Shown: piece by piece, positions 1-9,868 of the stretch | Position numbering within the stretch: the stretch's first letter is position 1 | Layout: the number at the start of each line of letters is the position of its first letter | Assembly (NCBI RefSeq): GCF_000422945.1 | Contig: NZ_AUHA01000002.1 | Coordinates: 558,001-622,000, forward strand | From: Daejeonella oryzae DSM 19973 | Lineage (GTDB): Bacteria > Bacteroidota > Bacteroidia > Sphingobacteriales > Sphingobacteriaceae | Reading direction: 5' to 3' | Length of the DNA stretch: 64,000 bases | Made by a program: the position numbers and the translations under genes | Notes under the pieces: generated by a model | What the model was told of the DNA's origin: nothing | The model's database searches: none | What the model saw: the letters and a program-made list of their open reading frames with translations, nothing else

Positions 1-270
1 ATATTATCCTTGTAGTAAATAAACTATCTCTTAATTTAATGATAAAATTTGACATCTGGAATTTAACATCTGTTACTATGCGCCGCTTTACTTAAAAATT
101 CACTGAACTTAAATTCCAAATTTCCGTATGTATAAAATAAATAATGGCAATTATTATTACATATAGATTTACTACACCCTTTATTTTTATATTTGAATTG
201 ACTTCTAAAGGGATAATGAAAATCCTGAGAGAGCAATCTGAAAATTACTGAGAATTAATAAGTATACTGC
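1..270. other. A/T-rich left edge without a gene
   Basis: No open frame of convincing length was found on either strand. A TATATTTG at 188-195 matches the Bacteroidota -7 consensus TAnnTTTG and would put a start of transcription about 70 bases before the receiver gene at 271. No good TTTG -33 box is visible at the usual distance, so this promoter is tentative. Confidence 0.4.
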
Positions 271-654
271 ATGAGAAGAGTTTTAGTTTGTGATGATGAT
301 ATTTCAATTTCAGAGGTTGTAGCAATTGTATTAACAGATTCAAAACTTGGGGAGGTTTATACCTTGCCTGATTGTGATAATATTATTGAACAAATTGACA
401 CTATCAAACCCTCTGTTATATTTATGGATGATAAAATTCCAACCGACGGAGGTGTTAAAGCAACCCGGCTTATTAAAAACCATCCCGAACATAAAAATAT
501 ACCGGTAATTTACTTCACCGCTAATAATGACATTCATATTCTTGCAGAAAAAGCAGGAGCTAATTACACATTGGCAAAGCCTTTTAACATAAGTCAACTA
601 GAAGATGTAGTTCAGCAAGCATTCCGCGGATTCCAGGATCCAGAAACTGTATAA
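271..654 (+). CDS. Single-domain response regulator (CheY-like receiver)
   Basis: A 127-residue stand-alone receiver domain of two-component phosphorelay type. The acidic pocket is at D8-D10, the likely phospho-acceptor is D53 (with P57 at +4, as in DxxxP), the switch Thr is T83, and the conserved Lys is K103 followed by Pro. There is no DNA-binding or other output domain, so it probably acts through protein-protein contact or as a phosphate shuttle. No kinase gene is adjacent, so its partner cannot be named. It converges on the oxidoreductase gene to its right with a 43-base gap. Confidence 0.85.
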   Translation: MRRVLVCDDDISISEVVAIVLTDSKLGEVYTLPDCDNIIEQIDTIKPSVIFMDDKIPTDGGVKATRLIKNHPEHKNIPVIYFTANNDIHILAEKAGANYTLAKPFNISQLEDVVQQAFRGFQDPETV

Positions 655-697
655 TTAAAAGACGCGGAGAATTCAATAAGATATCTTAATGATCGCT

Positions 698-1666
698 TTA
701 AGTAAGCACCACTATCTTCCCTGCCGCCATATTACTTTCCATAAAACGATGTGCTTCAGCAATTCCATCCAGCCAGTACGAAGCGCTGATATTTAAATGA
801 ATTTCCCCATTCTCCACATCCCGGATAAATTGCTGAAAGTTTTGATGATCCACTTTGATCTGCCCGCTATCGTAAACCTTTAGATTAACAGTTGCCGGAA
901 TGAAATCCATGGGTGAAAAATCAGCAATAGACCATTGCTCGGCCAGCATCCCGGTCATACAAACGGAGCCGCCGGGGGCAGTACATTGCAATGAATCTTT
1001 CAGGCTGGAAGTCCCGATCAGCTCAAGCACCTTATCCACTCCCATCGGATAAATACCTTTAACTTTTGTTGCTAAATAACCATCATCAATCAGTACATGG
1101 TCTGCACCATTGCTAAAGAGCAGTTCTCTTTTTTCCGGTTTCCTGCTGGTTGTGATGACGGTAAGGCCCCTTCTTTTTGCCAGCTGCGTGGCCAGCATGC
1201 CTATTGAAGAAGTTCCACCCCTTATTAGCAGGGTTTCTCCTTTTATAATTTTTAAACCAAGATATAATGAGCCATATACGGTTTGGAACATTTCGGGCAT
1301 AGATCCAAGCTGCTTCCAATCCAAATGACTTTCAAATGGATACAGCAAAGATATGGGAACAGCAATATATTCTGAGTAGCTACCGTCAAAATCCCGGCCC
1401 ATCCCGCCCATAAACGCAGCTACTTTTTGCCCGGGTTTAAATGCTCCTGATGGATCGCATTCCACTTCTCCCACACATTCTATACCGAGCACTCTGGGAA
1501 ACTTGACATCCGGGGATAAACCTTTTCTGGTCATAAGTTCTGACCTGTTTATGCCGAAGGCTTTTACTTTGACTAATACTTCTCCGCTACCTGGTTTGGG
1601 CAGTGGCCTCTCCTCCAAGACAATGTTTTCCGGTCCTCCGGGATGATATACTACAGCCGCTTTCAT
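698..1666 (-). CDS. Zinc-independent MDR alcohol dehydrogenase / quinone oxidoreductase-like protein
   Basis: A 322-residue medium-chain dehydrogenase/reductase. It has the GroES-like N-terminal half ([19 protein letters not shown] near residues 25-45) and a Rossmann half with a [10 protein letters not shown] nucleotide-binding turn near 150-160. The cysteine/histidine zinc ligands of classical alcohol dehydrogenases are not evident, which places it with NADPH:quinone reductases and enoyl reductase-like members. Substrate is unknown. It is transcribed alone and shares no operon with a neighbour. Confidence 0.85.
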   Translation of the reverse strand: MKAAVVYHPGGPENIVLEERPLPKPGSGEVLVKVKAFGINRSELMTRKGLSPDVKFPRVLGIECVGEVECDPSGAFKPGQKVAAFMGGMGRDFDGSYSEYIAVPISLLYPFESHLDWKQLGSMPEMFQTVYGSLYLGLKIIKGETLLIRGGTSSIGMLATQLAKRRGLTVITTSRKPEKRELLFSNGADHVLIDDGYLATKVKGIYPMGVDKVLELIGTSSLKDSLQCTAPGGSVCMTGMLAEQWSIADFSPMDFIPATVNLKVYDSGQIKVDHQNFQQFIRDVENGEIHLNISASYWLDGIAEAHRFMESNMAAGKIVVLT

Positions 1667-1877
1667 GAAGGCAAAGTTAGACAGGGCAAAAGCGCCCTGA
1701 GGTAGAGAGTAAATATCTGAATTTTAATTGTAGCAAATCTATCCTATCATGTCCTATGCATAAGTTAGGATTAATTGTTGCAGAATTTGAGCGAATAGAT
1801 AGTGGACTTCTTACTGTATTAATTGAGGTAAGGTATGCAGATCAATGCATTAATTTAAACTGGGGGTTTATAAAACA

Positions 1878-1909
1878 AAAAAGCCTCTCAGATTTCTCTG
1901 AGAGGCTTT
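1878..1909 (-). terminator. Rho-independent terminator after the tRNA genes
   Basis: A perfect 10-bp stem (1882-1891 with 1898-1907) with a 6-base loop. It is followed on the minus strand by a T run (A run 1874-1881 on the plus strand). It sits just downstream of the tRNA-Asp gene and would end a tRNA-Lys/tRNA-Asp transcript. Confidence 0.85.
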
Positions 1910-1914
1910 ACCAG

Positions 1915-1988
1915 CGGTCCGGACGGGACTCGAACCCGCGACCCCATGCGTGACAGGCATGTATTCTAACCAGCTGAACTACCGGACC
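1915..1988 (-). tRNA. tRNA-Asp (anticodon GTC)
   Basis: Read on the minus strand, this is a 74-base cloverleaf with acceptor stem GGTCCGG/CCGGACC, a D arm GTTCAGCTGGTTAGAA, anticodon stem CATGC/GCATG and loop CTGTCAC. The T arm contains GGTTCGAGTCC. The anticodon GTC lies at 1952-1954. The discriminator base is G and CCA is not encoded. It is 61 bases downstream of the tRNA-Lys gene and probably cotranscribed with it. Confidence 0.97.
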
Positions 1989-2049
1989 GTTTTACCATTT
2001 GTATCTGCTGGAAGACCAACATCGTTGGCCAAGATACGTTTTATTTTTG

Positions 2050-2122
2050 TGATCCCGCTGGGATTCGAACCCAGGACCCCAACATTAAAAGTGTTATGCT
2101 CTACCAGCTGAGCTACGGAATC
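2050..2122 (-). tRNA. tRNA-Lys (anticodon TTT)
   Basis: Read on the minus strand, this is a 73-base cloverleaf. The acceptor stem is GATTCCG/CGGGATC with one T-G wobble. The D arm contains AGCTCAGCTGGTAGAGC, the anticodon stem is TAACA/TGTTG with loop CTTTTAA, and the T arm contains GGTTCGAATCC. The anticodon TTT is at 2087-2089. CCA is not encoded. Confidence 0.96.
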
Positions 2123-2332
2123 ATCTTTGTTTTAGAACTTACTCTTTTGGTTTTCCTTAAAAGTGAGGCAAATATAGGGTTATAAACCATACAGTGCAAC
2201 AATAATATTTATTTAATTCAACTTTACTCTTAAACACTTCATTCTCAATTCAAAATATTTTAAAGTCTCGTTTCTAAAAACATCAAAAAGACAATATTTC
2301 CAAATTTTGACATGGAAAAATTATCATTTTGA

Positions 2333-3406
2333 TTAGGCAACGGTGCCCTCTTTCATTTTTTCGGCGTTCTCAGCTAACTGCAATTGGTCAATAATCTCCT
2401 GAATATCGCCATTCATTACGTTGGGAAGATTATAAATTGTTAAGCCGATACGGTGTTCTGTAACTCTTCCCTGTGGATAGTTATACGTTCGTACTTTAGC
2501 AGAACGATCACCCGTTGCCACCATTGTTTTACGCTTTTTAGATTCTTCTTCCAGCTTCTTTGCCAGCTCCAACTCATAAACGCGACTTCTTAAAACACCA
2601 AAAGCTTTGTCAAAATTCTTAAGCTGTGATTTCTGATCCTGGCACTGCGCAACTATCCCGGTAGGTAAATGCGTTAATCGAACTGCCGAATAAGTTGTAT
2701 TTACTGACTGTCCCCCAGGACCAGAAGAGCAAAACAGATCTTTCCGCACATCATTCATGCTGATCTGCACATCAAACTCATCGGCCTCGGGAAGTACTAC
2801 CACAGACGCCGCTGAAGTATGAACGCGTCCCTGTGTTTCAGTATCCGGCACACGCTGAACACGATGTACGCCAGACTCATATTTCAACTGTCCGTATGAA
2901 TCATCTGCAAGCACATTGAAAACTACTTCTTTATACCCCCCTGCCGAACCTTCGGTAACATCTACAACTTCCATTTTCCAGCCACGGCGCTCACAATAGC
3001 GGGTGTACATCCGGTAAAGGTCACCAGCAAACAAGGCTGCTTCATCCCCGCCGGTTCCACCGCGAATTTCTACAATTGCATGTTTTGAATCTTCAGGATC
3101 CTGCGGAATAAGCATCAAACGAATCTTATTCTCAATAATTTCCTGTTGCTCCAGCAATTCATCGAGATCAATTTTGATCATTTCCCGCATTTCATCATCC
3201 TTTTCGGTAGAAAGCAATGACTTATTTGTTTCGATATTGCTTACAATATTGCTGTAAATGTGATATTCCTCCACAATCCTGGAAAGATCCTTATACTCTT
3301 TATTAAGCTGGGCATAACGCTTCATATCTCCCATAACATCAGGAGAACTTAACTCTCGTTCTACTTCCTGCCAGCGTTCCTTTATAAATTCTAATTTCTG
3401 TAACAT
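2333..3406 (-). CDS. prfA: Peptide chain release factor 1 (RF1)
   Basis: Terminates translation at UAA and UAG stop codons in the ribosomal A site. The protein is 357 residues, usual for the family. The N-terminal helical domain is followed by the class-I release factor core. The codon-recognition tripeptide fits the RF1 PxT pattern (P187-D-T189) rather than the RF2 SPF motif. The catalytic GGQ is at 231-233 within [11 protein letters not shown]. The gene is isolated, with a 162-base gap to the upstream phosphatase gene. Confidence 0.97.
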   Translation of the reverse strand: MLQKLEFIKERWQEVERELSSPDVMGDMKRYAQLNKEYKDLSRIVEEYHIYSNIVSNIETNKSLLSTEKDDEMREMIKIDLDELLEQQEIIENKIRLMLIPQDPEDSKHAIVEIRGGTGGDEAALFAGDLYRMYTRYCERRGWKMEVVDVTEGSAGGYKEVVFNVLADDSYGQLKYESGVHRVQRVPDTETQGRVHTSAASVVVLPEADEFDVQISMNDVRKDLFCSSGPGGQSVNTTYSAVRLTHLPTGIVAQCQDQKSQLKNFDKAFGVLRSRVYELELAKKLEEESKKRKTMVATGDRSAKVRTYNYPQGRVTEHRIGLTIYNLPNVMNGDIQEIIDQLQLAENAEKMKEGTVA

Positions 3407-3536
3407 ATTTATTTAATCCTGAAAACAATTGAGAGGCTTCACTTTTTCACGTATCTGAAAACATTGGCGACTCTGAAATTAAACCCATACCTAATCCGGA
3501 TAAGTTAAACGGAAATGTCATATAAGTTTTTATGCT

Positions 3537-3566
3537 TAAAAAAGCCTACAAAAATAGTGCTTTTTC
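3537..3566 (-). terminator. Putative terminator after the LpxH-like gene
   Basis: On the minus strand, AAAAAGC(A)CTA pairs with TAGGCTTTTT with one bulged A and a short T-rich loop, and the 3' arm is itself a T run. It begins just past the stop codon at 3569. Confidence 0.6.
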
Positions 3567-3568
3567 AG

Positions 3569-4351
3569 TTAATTTAAGGTCATCTTATCAGGAACAGATG
3601 CTGATTCAAAAAAGTTTAAATCAAGATTAATTCCATCAAAAACTGCATAGGAATTGTAATTAATCCATTCTCCCAAATTCACGTATCTGCTGCTATTACT
3701 TAGTGTAATATCCAACGGCACATGTCTGTGCCCGAAAATAAGATAATCAAAATGCTCTTTCTTAATGAGTTCTTCTGAATAATTGAGCAACCACTCCTGT
3801 TCATTATCATTCACCTGCTCCTTAACATTGTTTGCAATGCGGCTTTTTCCGGACCAGTATTGAGCCAGTCCCAAACCAAAATTGGGGTGCAGCCGGGCGA
3901 ACATCCACTGACAAAATTTGCTCCTGAAAAAAGATTTTAGAAATTTATAACCCGGATCGCCGGGGCCTAAACCATCCCCGTGGTGAAGATAGAATTTTTT
4001 AGAATTCCGTTCAATAACCAGCTCATCGGAGATGATTTCGATTCCCAATTCTTTTTTAAAGTAATCAAACATCCACATATCATGGTTGCCTTTGAACATG
4101 TAAACACGAATACCTGAATCTGTCAGTTCTGCCAGTTTACCCTGCAGGCGAATAAATCCTTTGGGAATTACTGTAGAATATTCAAACCAAAAATCAAAAA
4201 TATCGCCTAATAGAAAGACCTCTGAAGCATCCTTTTTAATTTCGTCTAACCACCTTACAATCCGATCTTCACGGTTTCGGCTTGAGGAGTGATCCGGAAC
4301 ACCCAAGTGAAAATCAGAAGCAAAATAAATTTTCTTATTACCTGCTGGCAT
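3569..4351 (-). CDS. lpxH: UDP-2,3-diacylglucosamine diphosphatase (LpxH-type metallophosphoesterase)
   Basis: A 260-residue calcineurin-like phosphoesterase. Lipid A synthesis needs such an enzyme to cleave UDP-2,3-diacylglucosamine to lipid X and UMP at the cytoplasmic membrane face. Metal-binding motifs are visible in order: D13-x-H15, GD50, GNH90D, HHGDG (123-127) and FGHRH (207-210). Long hydrophobic/aromatic stretches between the last motifs fit the lipid-binding cap of LpxH. The reading frame extends slightly upstream, but the ATG at 4351 precedes the conserved core directly. Other metallophosphoesterases share these motifs, so the exact substrate is inferred. Confidence 0.82.
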   Translation of the reverse strand: MPAGNKKIYFASDFHLGVPDHSSSRNREDRIVRWLDEIKKDASEVFLLGDIFDFWFEYSTVIPKGFIRLQGKLAELTDSGIRVYMFKGNHDMWMFDYFKKELGIEIISDELVIERNSKKFYLHHGDGLGPGDPGYKFLKSFFRSKFCQWMFARLHPNFGLGLAQYWSGKSRIANNVKEQVNDNEQEWLLNYSEELIKKEHFDYLIFGHRHVPLDITLSNSSRYVNLGEWINYNSYAVFDGINLDLNFFESASVPDKMTLN

Positions 4352-4383
4352 AGCTGCAAAAATACATAAAATTTCACATCAGC

Positions 4384-4391
4384 TAATTTTG
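4384..4391 (+). promoter_or_regulatory. Candidate -7 promoter element of the prolyl oligopeptidase gene
   Basis: TAATTTTG matches the Bacteroidota -7 consensus TAnnTTTG exactly and lies 75 bases before the chosen ATG at 4467. No clear TTTG -33 box is present at the expected distance. Confidence 0.35.
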
Positions 4392-4466
4392 CTGAATCAT
4401 TCCATTTTAAGATTTCGGCTTTTGCAGAAAGTTTTATTATTTTTAAAATCAACCAAAAAACTGAAC

Positions 4467-6602
4467 ATGAAACAACATGCCTATATTTGCCTCGCCACTG
4501 CGGTATTTTTCATATCCGGCAACGCAATCGCTCAACATTCAAGTAGTATTCCTGATAAAATGACCTATCCCAAAACAAAAAAAACCGATGTTAGCGACAC
4601 CTATTTTGGCACCACAGTAAAAGATCCCTACAGATGGCTCGAAGATGACCGTGCTGAAGATACCAAGGCCTGGGTAAAGGAAGAAAATGCGGTTACTCAA
4701 AATTATCTTTCAAAAATTCCTTTCCGGAATAATATTCAAAAAAGGCTTGAGAATCTGTGGAATTATGAAAAATTCTCAGCACCATTTAAAGAAGGCGATT
4801 ACACCTATTTTTATAAAAATGATGGATTGCAGAATCAATATGTTCTTTACCGTCAGAAAGAAGATTCTGAACCCGAAATATTCCTCGACCCGAATAAGTT
4901 TTCAAAAGACGGAACCGCTTCACTGGCCGGAATAGAATTTACAAAAGACGGAAGTATGGCTGCTTACCAGATATCAGAAGGTGGTTCAGATTGGAGAAAA
5001 GTCATCATCCTCAATACATCCGATAAGAAAATAATCGGGGATACGCTGACTGATATCAAATTTTCCGGATTGGCCTGGAAAGGTAAAGAAGGATTTTATT
5101 ACAGCAGTTATGATAAACCTTCCGAAGGAAGTCAGTTATCGGGTTTAACCCAATTCCATAAATTGTATTATCATAAACTGGGAACTTCTCAAAAAGATGA
5201 CCAGATTATATTTGGAGGCGAAAAAATGCCCAGAAGATACATTGGCGCCGGAGTTACAGAAGATAGTCGCTATCTGATTATATCTGCTGCTGAATCAACT
5301 ACAGGTAATGAACTTTATATTCAGGATTTAAGTGAGCCCAATAGCAAAATAGTAAATATTGTTACTGGTTTTAAAGGAGATCACAGCATTATTGATAATC
5401 AGGGAAGCAAATTATATATACACACCAATTTAAATGCTCCCAATTATAAAATTGTAACGGTTGATGCATCAGCAGCCGGACCTGCAAACTGGAAAGACCT
5501 CATTTCTGAAACAGAGAATGTTTTAAGCGTGAGCACCGGAGGAGGCAAAATTTTTGCCAGCTATCTTAAAGACGCTACTTCTATGGTGATGCAATTCTCT
5601 ATGGATGGAAAAGCTGAACGAACCATTCAGCTTCCGGGTGTAGGATCTGAAGGTGGATTTAATGCTAAAAAGCAGGAAAAAGAACTCTATTACACCTTTA
5701 CTTCCTATATCTATCCTCCAACTATCTTCAAATACAACATTGCGGATGGAAAGTCTGAAGTATTTAAAAAATCGGCTGTTGATTTTGATCCTAGTAAATA
5801 TGAATCGAAACAGGTTTTCTACAATTCAAAAGACGGAACCCGCATCCCGATGATTATTACCTATAAAAAGGGATTGGAAATGAATGGCAAAAATCCCACT
5901 CTTTTATATGGTTATGGTGGTTTTAATGTAAGTCTTACTCCTTCATTCAGTACTTCCAACATTGTTTTACTGGAGCAGGGGGGAATTTTTGCTGTCCCTA
6001 ACTTACGAGGTGGCGGAGAGTATGGAGATAAATGGCATAATGCGGGGACAAAATTGTTAAAGCAAAATGTATTTGATGATTTTATAGCAGCAGCTGAATA
6101 TCTCATCAGCAATAAATATACTTCTACAAACTACCTGGCCATTTCCGGCGGATCAAACGGCGGTTTACTGGTTGGTGCGGTAATGAGCCAGCGACCTGAA
6201 TTATTTAAAGTTGCTTTTCCGGCAGTAGGAGTTTTGGATATGCTTCGTTACAATAAATTTACTGCCGGCGCAGGATGGGCCTATGATTACGGAACTGCCG
6301 AAGAATCTAAGGAAATGTTTGAATATCTGCTTAAGTACTCTCCATACCATGCATTAAAGCCCGGAGTTACTTATCCGGCAACATTGATCACAACAGCTGA
6401 TCACGATGACCGGGTTGTGCCGGCACATTCATTTAAATATGCCGCCAGACTGCAGGAATTTCATAAAGGCACCAGTCCTGCACTTATACGTATTGAAACT
6501 AACGCGGGTCACGGAGCAGGCAAACCAACAGGAAAAATAATTGAAGAGCAAGCCGATAAATGGGCATTTATGCTTTATAATATGGGATTAACTTTCAAAT
6601 AA
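4467..6602 (+). CDS. Prolyl oligopeptidase family serine peptidase (S9A), exported
   Basis: Hydrolyses short peptides after proline. The frame is open from 4389, but the ATG at 4467 begins a typical signal peptide (MKQHAYICLATAVFFISGNAIAQ), so that start was chosen (711 residues). The N-terminal half is the seven-bladed propeller region. The C-terminal alpha/beta-hydrolase domain shows the nucleophile in GGS563NGG, the acid within ADHDDRVVP, and the histidine in NAGHGAGKP. Length and motifs match bacterial prolyl endopeptidases acting in the periplasm. It is a single gene followed by a strong hairpin. Confidence 0.93.
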   Translation: MKQHAYICLATAVFFISGNAIAQHSSSIPDKMTYPKTKKTDVSDTYFGTTVKDPYRWLEDDRAEDTKAWVKEENAVTQNYLSKIPFRNNIQKRLENLWNYEKFSAPFKEGDYTYFYKNDGLQNQYVLYRQKEDSEPEIFLDPNKFSKDGTASLAGIEFTKDGSMAAYQISEGGSDWRKVIILNTSDKKIIGDTLTDIKFSGLAWKGKEGFYYSSYDKPSEGSQLSGLTQFHKLYYHKLGTSQKDDQIIFGGEKMPRRYIGAGVTEDSRYLIISAAESTTGNELYIQDLSEPNSKIVNIVTGFKGDHSIIDNQGSKLYIHTNLNAPNYKIVTVDASAAGPANWKDLISETENVLSVSTGGGKIFASYLKDATSMVMQFSMDGKAERTIQLPGVGSEGGFNAKKQEKELYYTFTSYIYPPTIFKYNIADGKSEVFKKSAVDFDPSKYESKQVFYNSKDGTRIPMIITYKKGLEMNGKNPTLLYGYGGFNVSLTPSFSTSNIVLLEQGGIFAVPNLRGGGEYGDKWHNAGTKLLKQNVFDDFIAAAEYLISNKYTSTNYLAISGGSNGGLLVGAVMSQRPELFKVAFPAVGVLDMLRYNKFTAGAGWAYDYGTAEESKEMFEYLLKYSPYHALKPGVTYPATLITTADHDDRVVPAHSFKYAARLQEFHKGTSPALIRIETNAGHGAGKPTGKIIEEQADKWAFMLYNMGLTFK

Positions 6603-6614
6603 CTAAATAACCAG

Positions 6615-6655
6615 GACTTACGAAGATTACTATGCCTTCGTAAGTCTTTAATTTT
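6615..6655 (+). terminator. Terminator after the prolyl oligopeptidase gene
   Basis: An 11-bp perfect stem (6615-6625 with 6636-6646) and a 10-base loop, followed by TTTAATTTTATTT. It lies between convergent genes and could serve both. Confidence 0.75.
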
Positions 6656-6657
6656 AT

Positions 6658-7638
6658 TTACAAGGCCATAATTTTAGCGAGATCCTCCGCACTTACATTT
6701 AGCAAGCCTGCAACCGGCAGTCTTCTCGTTAACTCCTTCCAGTTCTTATCGGCCTTAAATATCTTTTTAAACATGGGCAAAGCTTTATCCAATTGTTTGC
6801 TATTGGCTAATGTAACGGCTGTCCAGTATTGCATTTCCAGATTTTCAGGCTGCATTTCCATGGCGGTTCCGTATTCTTGCATGGCTTTTTGCATGTCATT
6901 AACCTCAACGGCCAGATCCCCGTTATTCATGTGTTCATAAGCCTGCTGAACTCTCAGCAATCTCCCCAATTCTTTTAGTGGTTCATCATTATCGTCTACG
7001 CGGAGGTCTATACTCCGCTCATTCCAGGGCTCTCCGTTAGATTTAGCCGGAACCAGTAAAAGAGCAGCAGATTGTTTTCCGCGGATATCACCTCCTACCG
7101 ACTGAGCGGCGTTTAATGCAGCCAGAACCCGCTCGGCCAAAGGCTGGTCGGAATTTGCAGTATATGCTTTACTCATAGCTGCACATACCTGATCTATTAA
7201 CATCATATTGCTCTGAACTGAAAACTGATCTCCTGTAATATGATCAGCAAACTGAATACATTTCTTGCCTGTGTGAGCGGCTACATTTCCGTTATTATCA
7301 ACAATAGCTACCTGCCGAACATCTCTTCCCTCATCAGCGGCCAGCAACTCATCCAGAGTTTGCTGAGCAGTTTTCCCCTCTTTCAATAATTTAAGCCCCC
7401 TGATCCCAAAAGATTTATTTGTAAAAGACTGGGTGGCTATTGCTCCTACACCGGCTTCAGCCCAGGAAACAGACGTGCCAACCGAAAACCAATGACTCTG
7501 AACTGCAACCGCCATCTCGCCGGTTTTGGCATCACGGGCCACAATAGAAAATGTATGAGCAAGGTCTGATGGCTTTAAAGATTGTGCAGTCGCACTAACC
7601 GCTGTTAATAAGCAAATCATCACAAATATTTGTTTCAT
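6658..7638 (-). CDS. Exported DUF1028 protein with C-terminal TPR region
   Basis: A 326-residue protein with a signal peptide (cleavage after about residue 19, ATAQ). Residues about 25-220 fit DUF1028, an Ntn-hydrolase-like family of uncertain activity: AHTFSIVARDAKTGEMAVAVQSHWFSVG, then GVGAIATQSF. The C-terminal 90 residues are TPR-like (AMQEYGTAMEMQPENLEMQYW). It lies 53 bases downstream of the S41 protease gene with a hairpin between, so it is probably transcribed separately or at reduced level. Function is not known; a peptidase or amidase role is only a fold-based guess. Confidence 0.8.
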   Translation of the reverse strand: MKQIFVMICLLTAVSATAQSLKPSDLAHTFSIVARDAKTGEMAVAVQSHWFSVGTSVSWAEAGVGAIATQSFTNKSFGIRGLKLLKEGKTAQQTLDELLAADEGRDVRQVAIVDNNGNVAAHTGKKCIQFADHITGDQFSVQSNMMLIDQVCAAMSKAYTANSDQPLAERVLAALNAAQSVGGDIRGKQSAALLLVPAKSNGEPWNERSIDLRVDDNDEPLKELGRLLRVQQAYEHMNNGDLAVEVNDMQKAMQEYGTAMEMQPENLEMQYWTAVTLANSKQLDKALPMFKKIFKADKNWKELTRRLPVAGLLNVSAEDLAKIMAL

Positions 7639-7655
7639 ACTATGAAATTTAGGAT

Positions 7656-7682
7656 GTAAAAAAACCCGCCGGGGCGGGTTAA
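7656..7682 (-). terminator. G/C-rich terminator between the S41 protease and DUF1028 genes
   Basis: An 8-bp perfect stem (7663-7670 with 7673-7680) with a 2-base loop in the drawn pairing. It is flanked by an A run (7658-7664), giving a T run on the minus strand. It ends the upstream protease transcript. Confidence 0.7.
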
Positions 7683-7691
7683 AAATTTATA

Positions 7692-9416
7692 TTAATTACC
7701 TGTACTGGCCGAAAAATCTTCACCGGGTTTTCCAATTGTTTTATAGCTTCCTTCACCTTTAAGAATAGACGCCAACATGGATTTATTAGAAATAACTTTT
7801 AGGGCTTCATTTACATCTTCATCATATTTAAAGCCTTGTTCAACTCTTCCTTTTTGAAAATAATACCGTGAAACAATTTCATTTTCAAGCACCCGCTTAA
7901 TTTCCTCTTTAAACTGGGTGAGATCATTTTTCTTACTGAAATTTACCTTAGACTTTAATGCATCCAGCTCATTTTTAATTTCAGATATTTTATTTTCTTT
8001 TTCTGCTTCCTCTCCCAGATCGCTTAAGATACGTTCAGTTTTGGTTTTGTAATTGTAATCCTTATCAGACAGGTAGCTTATAAATCTGGCATATTCTGCA
8101 TCTGACAATTTAAAGTTTTCTGCCTCCGGAACTACCGGATTTTGAATACGGTAATTGGTAGCATAATCAAAAATAAAATATTTCCCCGCCAGGGTTTGGG
8201 TAATCATGTTGTACTTAACAGGCTTTACAAACAAATCAGGATAAATGCCACTGCCGTCATATACAAGGCGGCCTGTTTTAGTCCGGTATTGAGTAATTAA
8301 TGAATCAGCAACTTTAACAACACTGCCTTCCGAATCGCGATGCGTATAATCCAGAGCCTGAATACACCGGCCCGAAGGAGTATAATACTTGGCCACGGTA
8401 ACTTTTACCAGACTGTTATAAGGCAGATTAAATGTTTGCTGAACCAATCCCTTTCCAAAACTCCTCTGGCCCACAATCACGGCTCTGTCCAGATCCTGTA
8501 ATGAACCGGCTACAATTTCTGAGGCCGATGCAGATCGATTATTTACCAATACAACTAATGGCAAATTAGGCTCTGCAGGCTGAGTAAAGGTTTTATAGGT
8601 AATTGTCTTTTCGCGATTTCTGCCCTTTTGAACCACCACATTTACGTCTTTATTTACAAAGAGATTTACAATTTTAACAGCTTCCTGCAAAATACCGCCG
8701 CCATTGTACCTCAGGTCTATCACCAAACCGGTGAGGTTATTTTTTTTAAGTTCAGTAAGCGCATCTTTAACTTCCTGAGCAGAATTTTCAAGAAATTTAT
8801 CCAGCTTGATATACCCTACATTATTTGGAAGTATGCCATAATAGGTAACATTATCCTGTTTAATGTCTTCCCGCAAAAGCTTTTTTTCAATATTTTTTTC
8901 TGTACCGGGACGCTTTAAAAGCAAACTCACGGGACTGCTTTTCGGGCCTTTTAACATTTGGCTTACTTGTTCATTGGATTTTCCTTTTACCGTTACTCCG
9001 TTAATTTCAAGTATTTCATCTCCAGAGCGGACATCTGCTTTCTGAGCTGGAAAACCTTCGTAAGGTTCTGATATGATTACTTTCCCGTCGCGGTTTAAAA
9101 TTGTAGCGCCAACGCCACCATATTGAGTACTAATGTATTTTAGTTTATAATCCTCGATATCAGATTCGGGTATATATTCGGTATAGGGGTCCAGCTCATC
9201 AAGCATGGCATCAATGCCAGTCTTCATCATTTTAGATGAATTAACATCATCTACATAATTTATATTGAGTTCTTTATAGACAGATGCAAAAATATCCAGG
9301 TTCTTTGAAACCTGAAAAAGATCATCAATAAAAGCAAAAGAGAACACGCTTACCAGAAGGACACCGGTAAAAACAGATCTTTTAATTTTACTATGTGAAG
9401 GTTTAGAATGATTCAT
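7692..9416 (-). CDS. C-terminal processing peptidase, S41 family
   Basis: A Tsp/CtpA-like serine protease of 574 residues that trims or degrades envelope proteins. A hydrophobic segment at about 14-30 anchors or exports it. A PDZ domain (about 90-165) includes the peptide-binding YGGVGA turn. In the S41 catalytic core, S297 in SASASE and K322 in FGKGL are spaced 25 residues apart, as for the family's Ser/Lys dyad. A charged helical C-terminal extension (about 450-574) is common in Bacteroidota members. Confidence 0.92.
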   Translation of the reverse strand: MNHSKPSHSKIKRSVFTGVLLVSVFSFAFIDDLFQVSKNLDIFASVYKELNINYVDDVNSSKMMKTGIDAMLDELDPYTEYIPESDIEDYKLKYISTQYGGVGATILNRDGKVIISEPYEGFPAQKADVRSGDEILEINGVTVKGKSNEQVSQMLKGPKSSPVSLLLKRPGTEKNIEKKLLREDIKQDNVTYYGILPNNVGYIKLDKFLENSAQEVKDALTELKKNNLTGLVIDLRYNGGGILQEAVKIVNLFVNKDVNVVVQKGRNREKTITYKTFTQPAEPNLPLVVLVNNRSASASEIVAGSLQDLDRAVIVGQRSFGKGLVQQTFNLPYNSLVKVTVAKYYTPSGRCIQALDYTHRDSEGSVVKVADSLITQYRTKTGRLVYDGSGIYPDLFVKPVKYNMITQTLAGKYFIFDYATNYRIQNPVVPEAENFKLSDAEYARFISYLSDKDYNYKTKTERILSDLGEEAEKENKISEIKNELDALKSKVNFSKKNDLTQFKEEIKRVLENEIVSRYYFQKGRVEQGFKYDEDVNEALKVISNKSMLASILKGEGSYKTIGKPGEDFSASTGN

Positions 9417-9519
9417 ATCCTAGGGATTTTGTCTTTCTAAAATTACAAAAAAGCCATTGGATACTGCAAGTAATATAAATGTTCCTAAAAAGGAACAGGA
9501 TCGCTGATTTGCAAAATGC

Positions 9520-9735
9520 TTACAGGCGGTTGGTGTCTAAATGCTCCATTCCTTTTTTCAGGGTAAATACAACGTATTCCCGGTTGCGTTTTAGCCTGTT
9601 CATTAACCGCTGAATGAGTTCCTCTTCCTGGCCCGACTCGTAAGAAAGGTCTTCGTCAGTTAAATGGTTGTACTTGCGTTTAACTTTTAATTTTAAACGA
9701 ACCCATTCCGTATTGCTAATGCTGATTTCTGCCAT
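9520..9735 (-). CDS. CsbD-like small stress protein
   Basis: A 71-residue basic, highly charged protein. Its core WVRLKLKVKRKYNHLTDEDL followed by a GQEEELIQRL stretch resembles the CsbD/YjbJ pattern (W..LKGKVKEKWGKLTDDDL). CsbD proteins are abundant general-stress proteins of unknown mechanism. A GTG at 9750 would add five residues, but the ATG at 9735 with GGAAA upstream is preferred. A short GTTCCT/AGGAAC hairpin at 9481-9496 lies just downstream. The family assignment rests on a short motif. Confidence 0.65.
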   Translation of the reverse strand: MAEISISNTEWVRLKLKVKRKYNHLTDEDLSYESGQEEELIQRLMNRLKRNREYVVFTLKKGMEHLDTNRL

Positions 9736-9868
9736 GATTGTAATTTCCACAAAAATATATTTAATCAGGGAATTTTTGAGCGCAATTACTATAATTTAAA
9801 CTGAAACAATATTCTTGCACACTTTTTGTTTAATAGCATCATCTTTAAAAAATTAATACATATCCATT

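Noticed and set aside
1836-1849. TGCAGATCAATGCA, an exact TGCA-N6-TGCA
   Set aside because: The spacer and flanks do not fit the proposed DeoR sites and no gene start lies downstream; treated as chance.
1756-1953. Open frame of 65 codons on the plus strand
   Set aside because: It runs through the terminator and into the tRNA-Asp gene on the opposite strand; its end (GRDSNPRPHA) is a well-known artefact of translating antisense tRNA.
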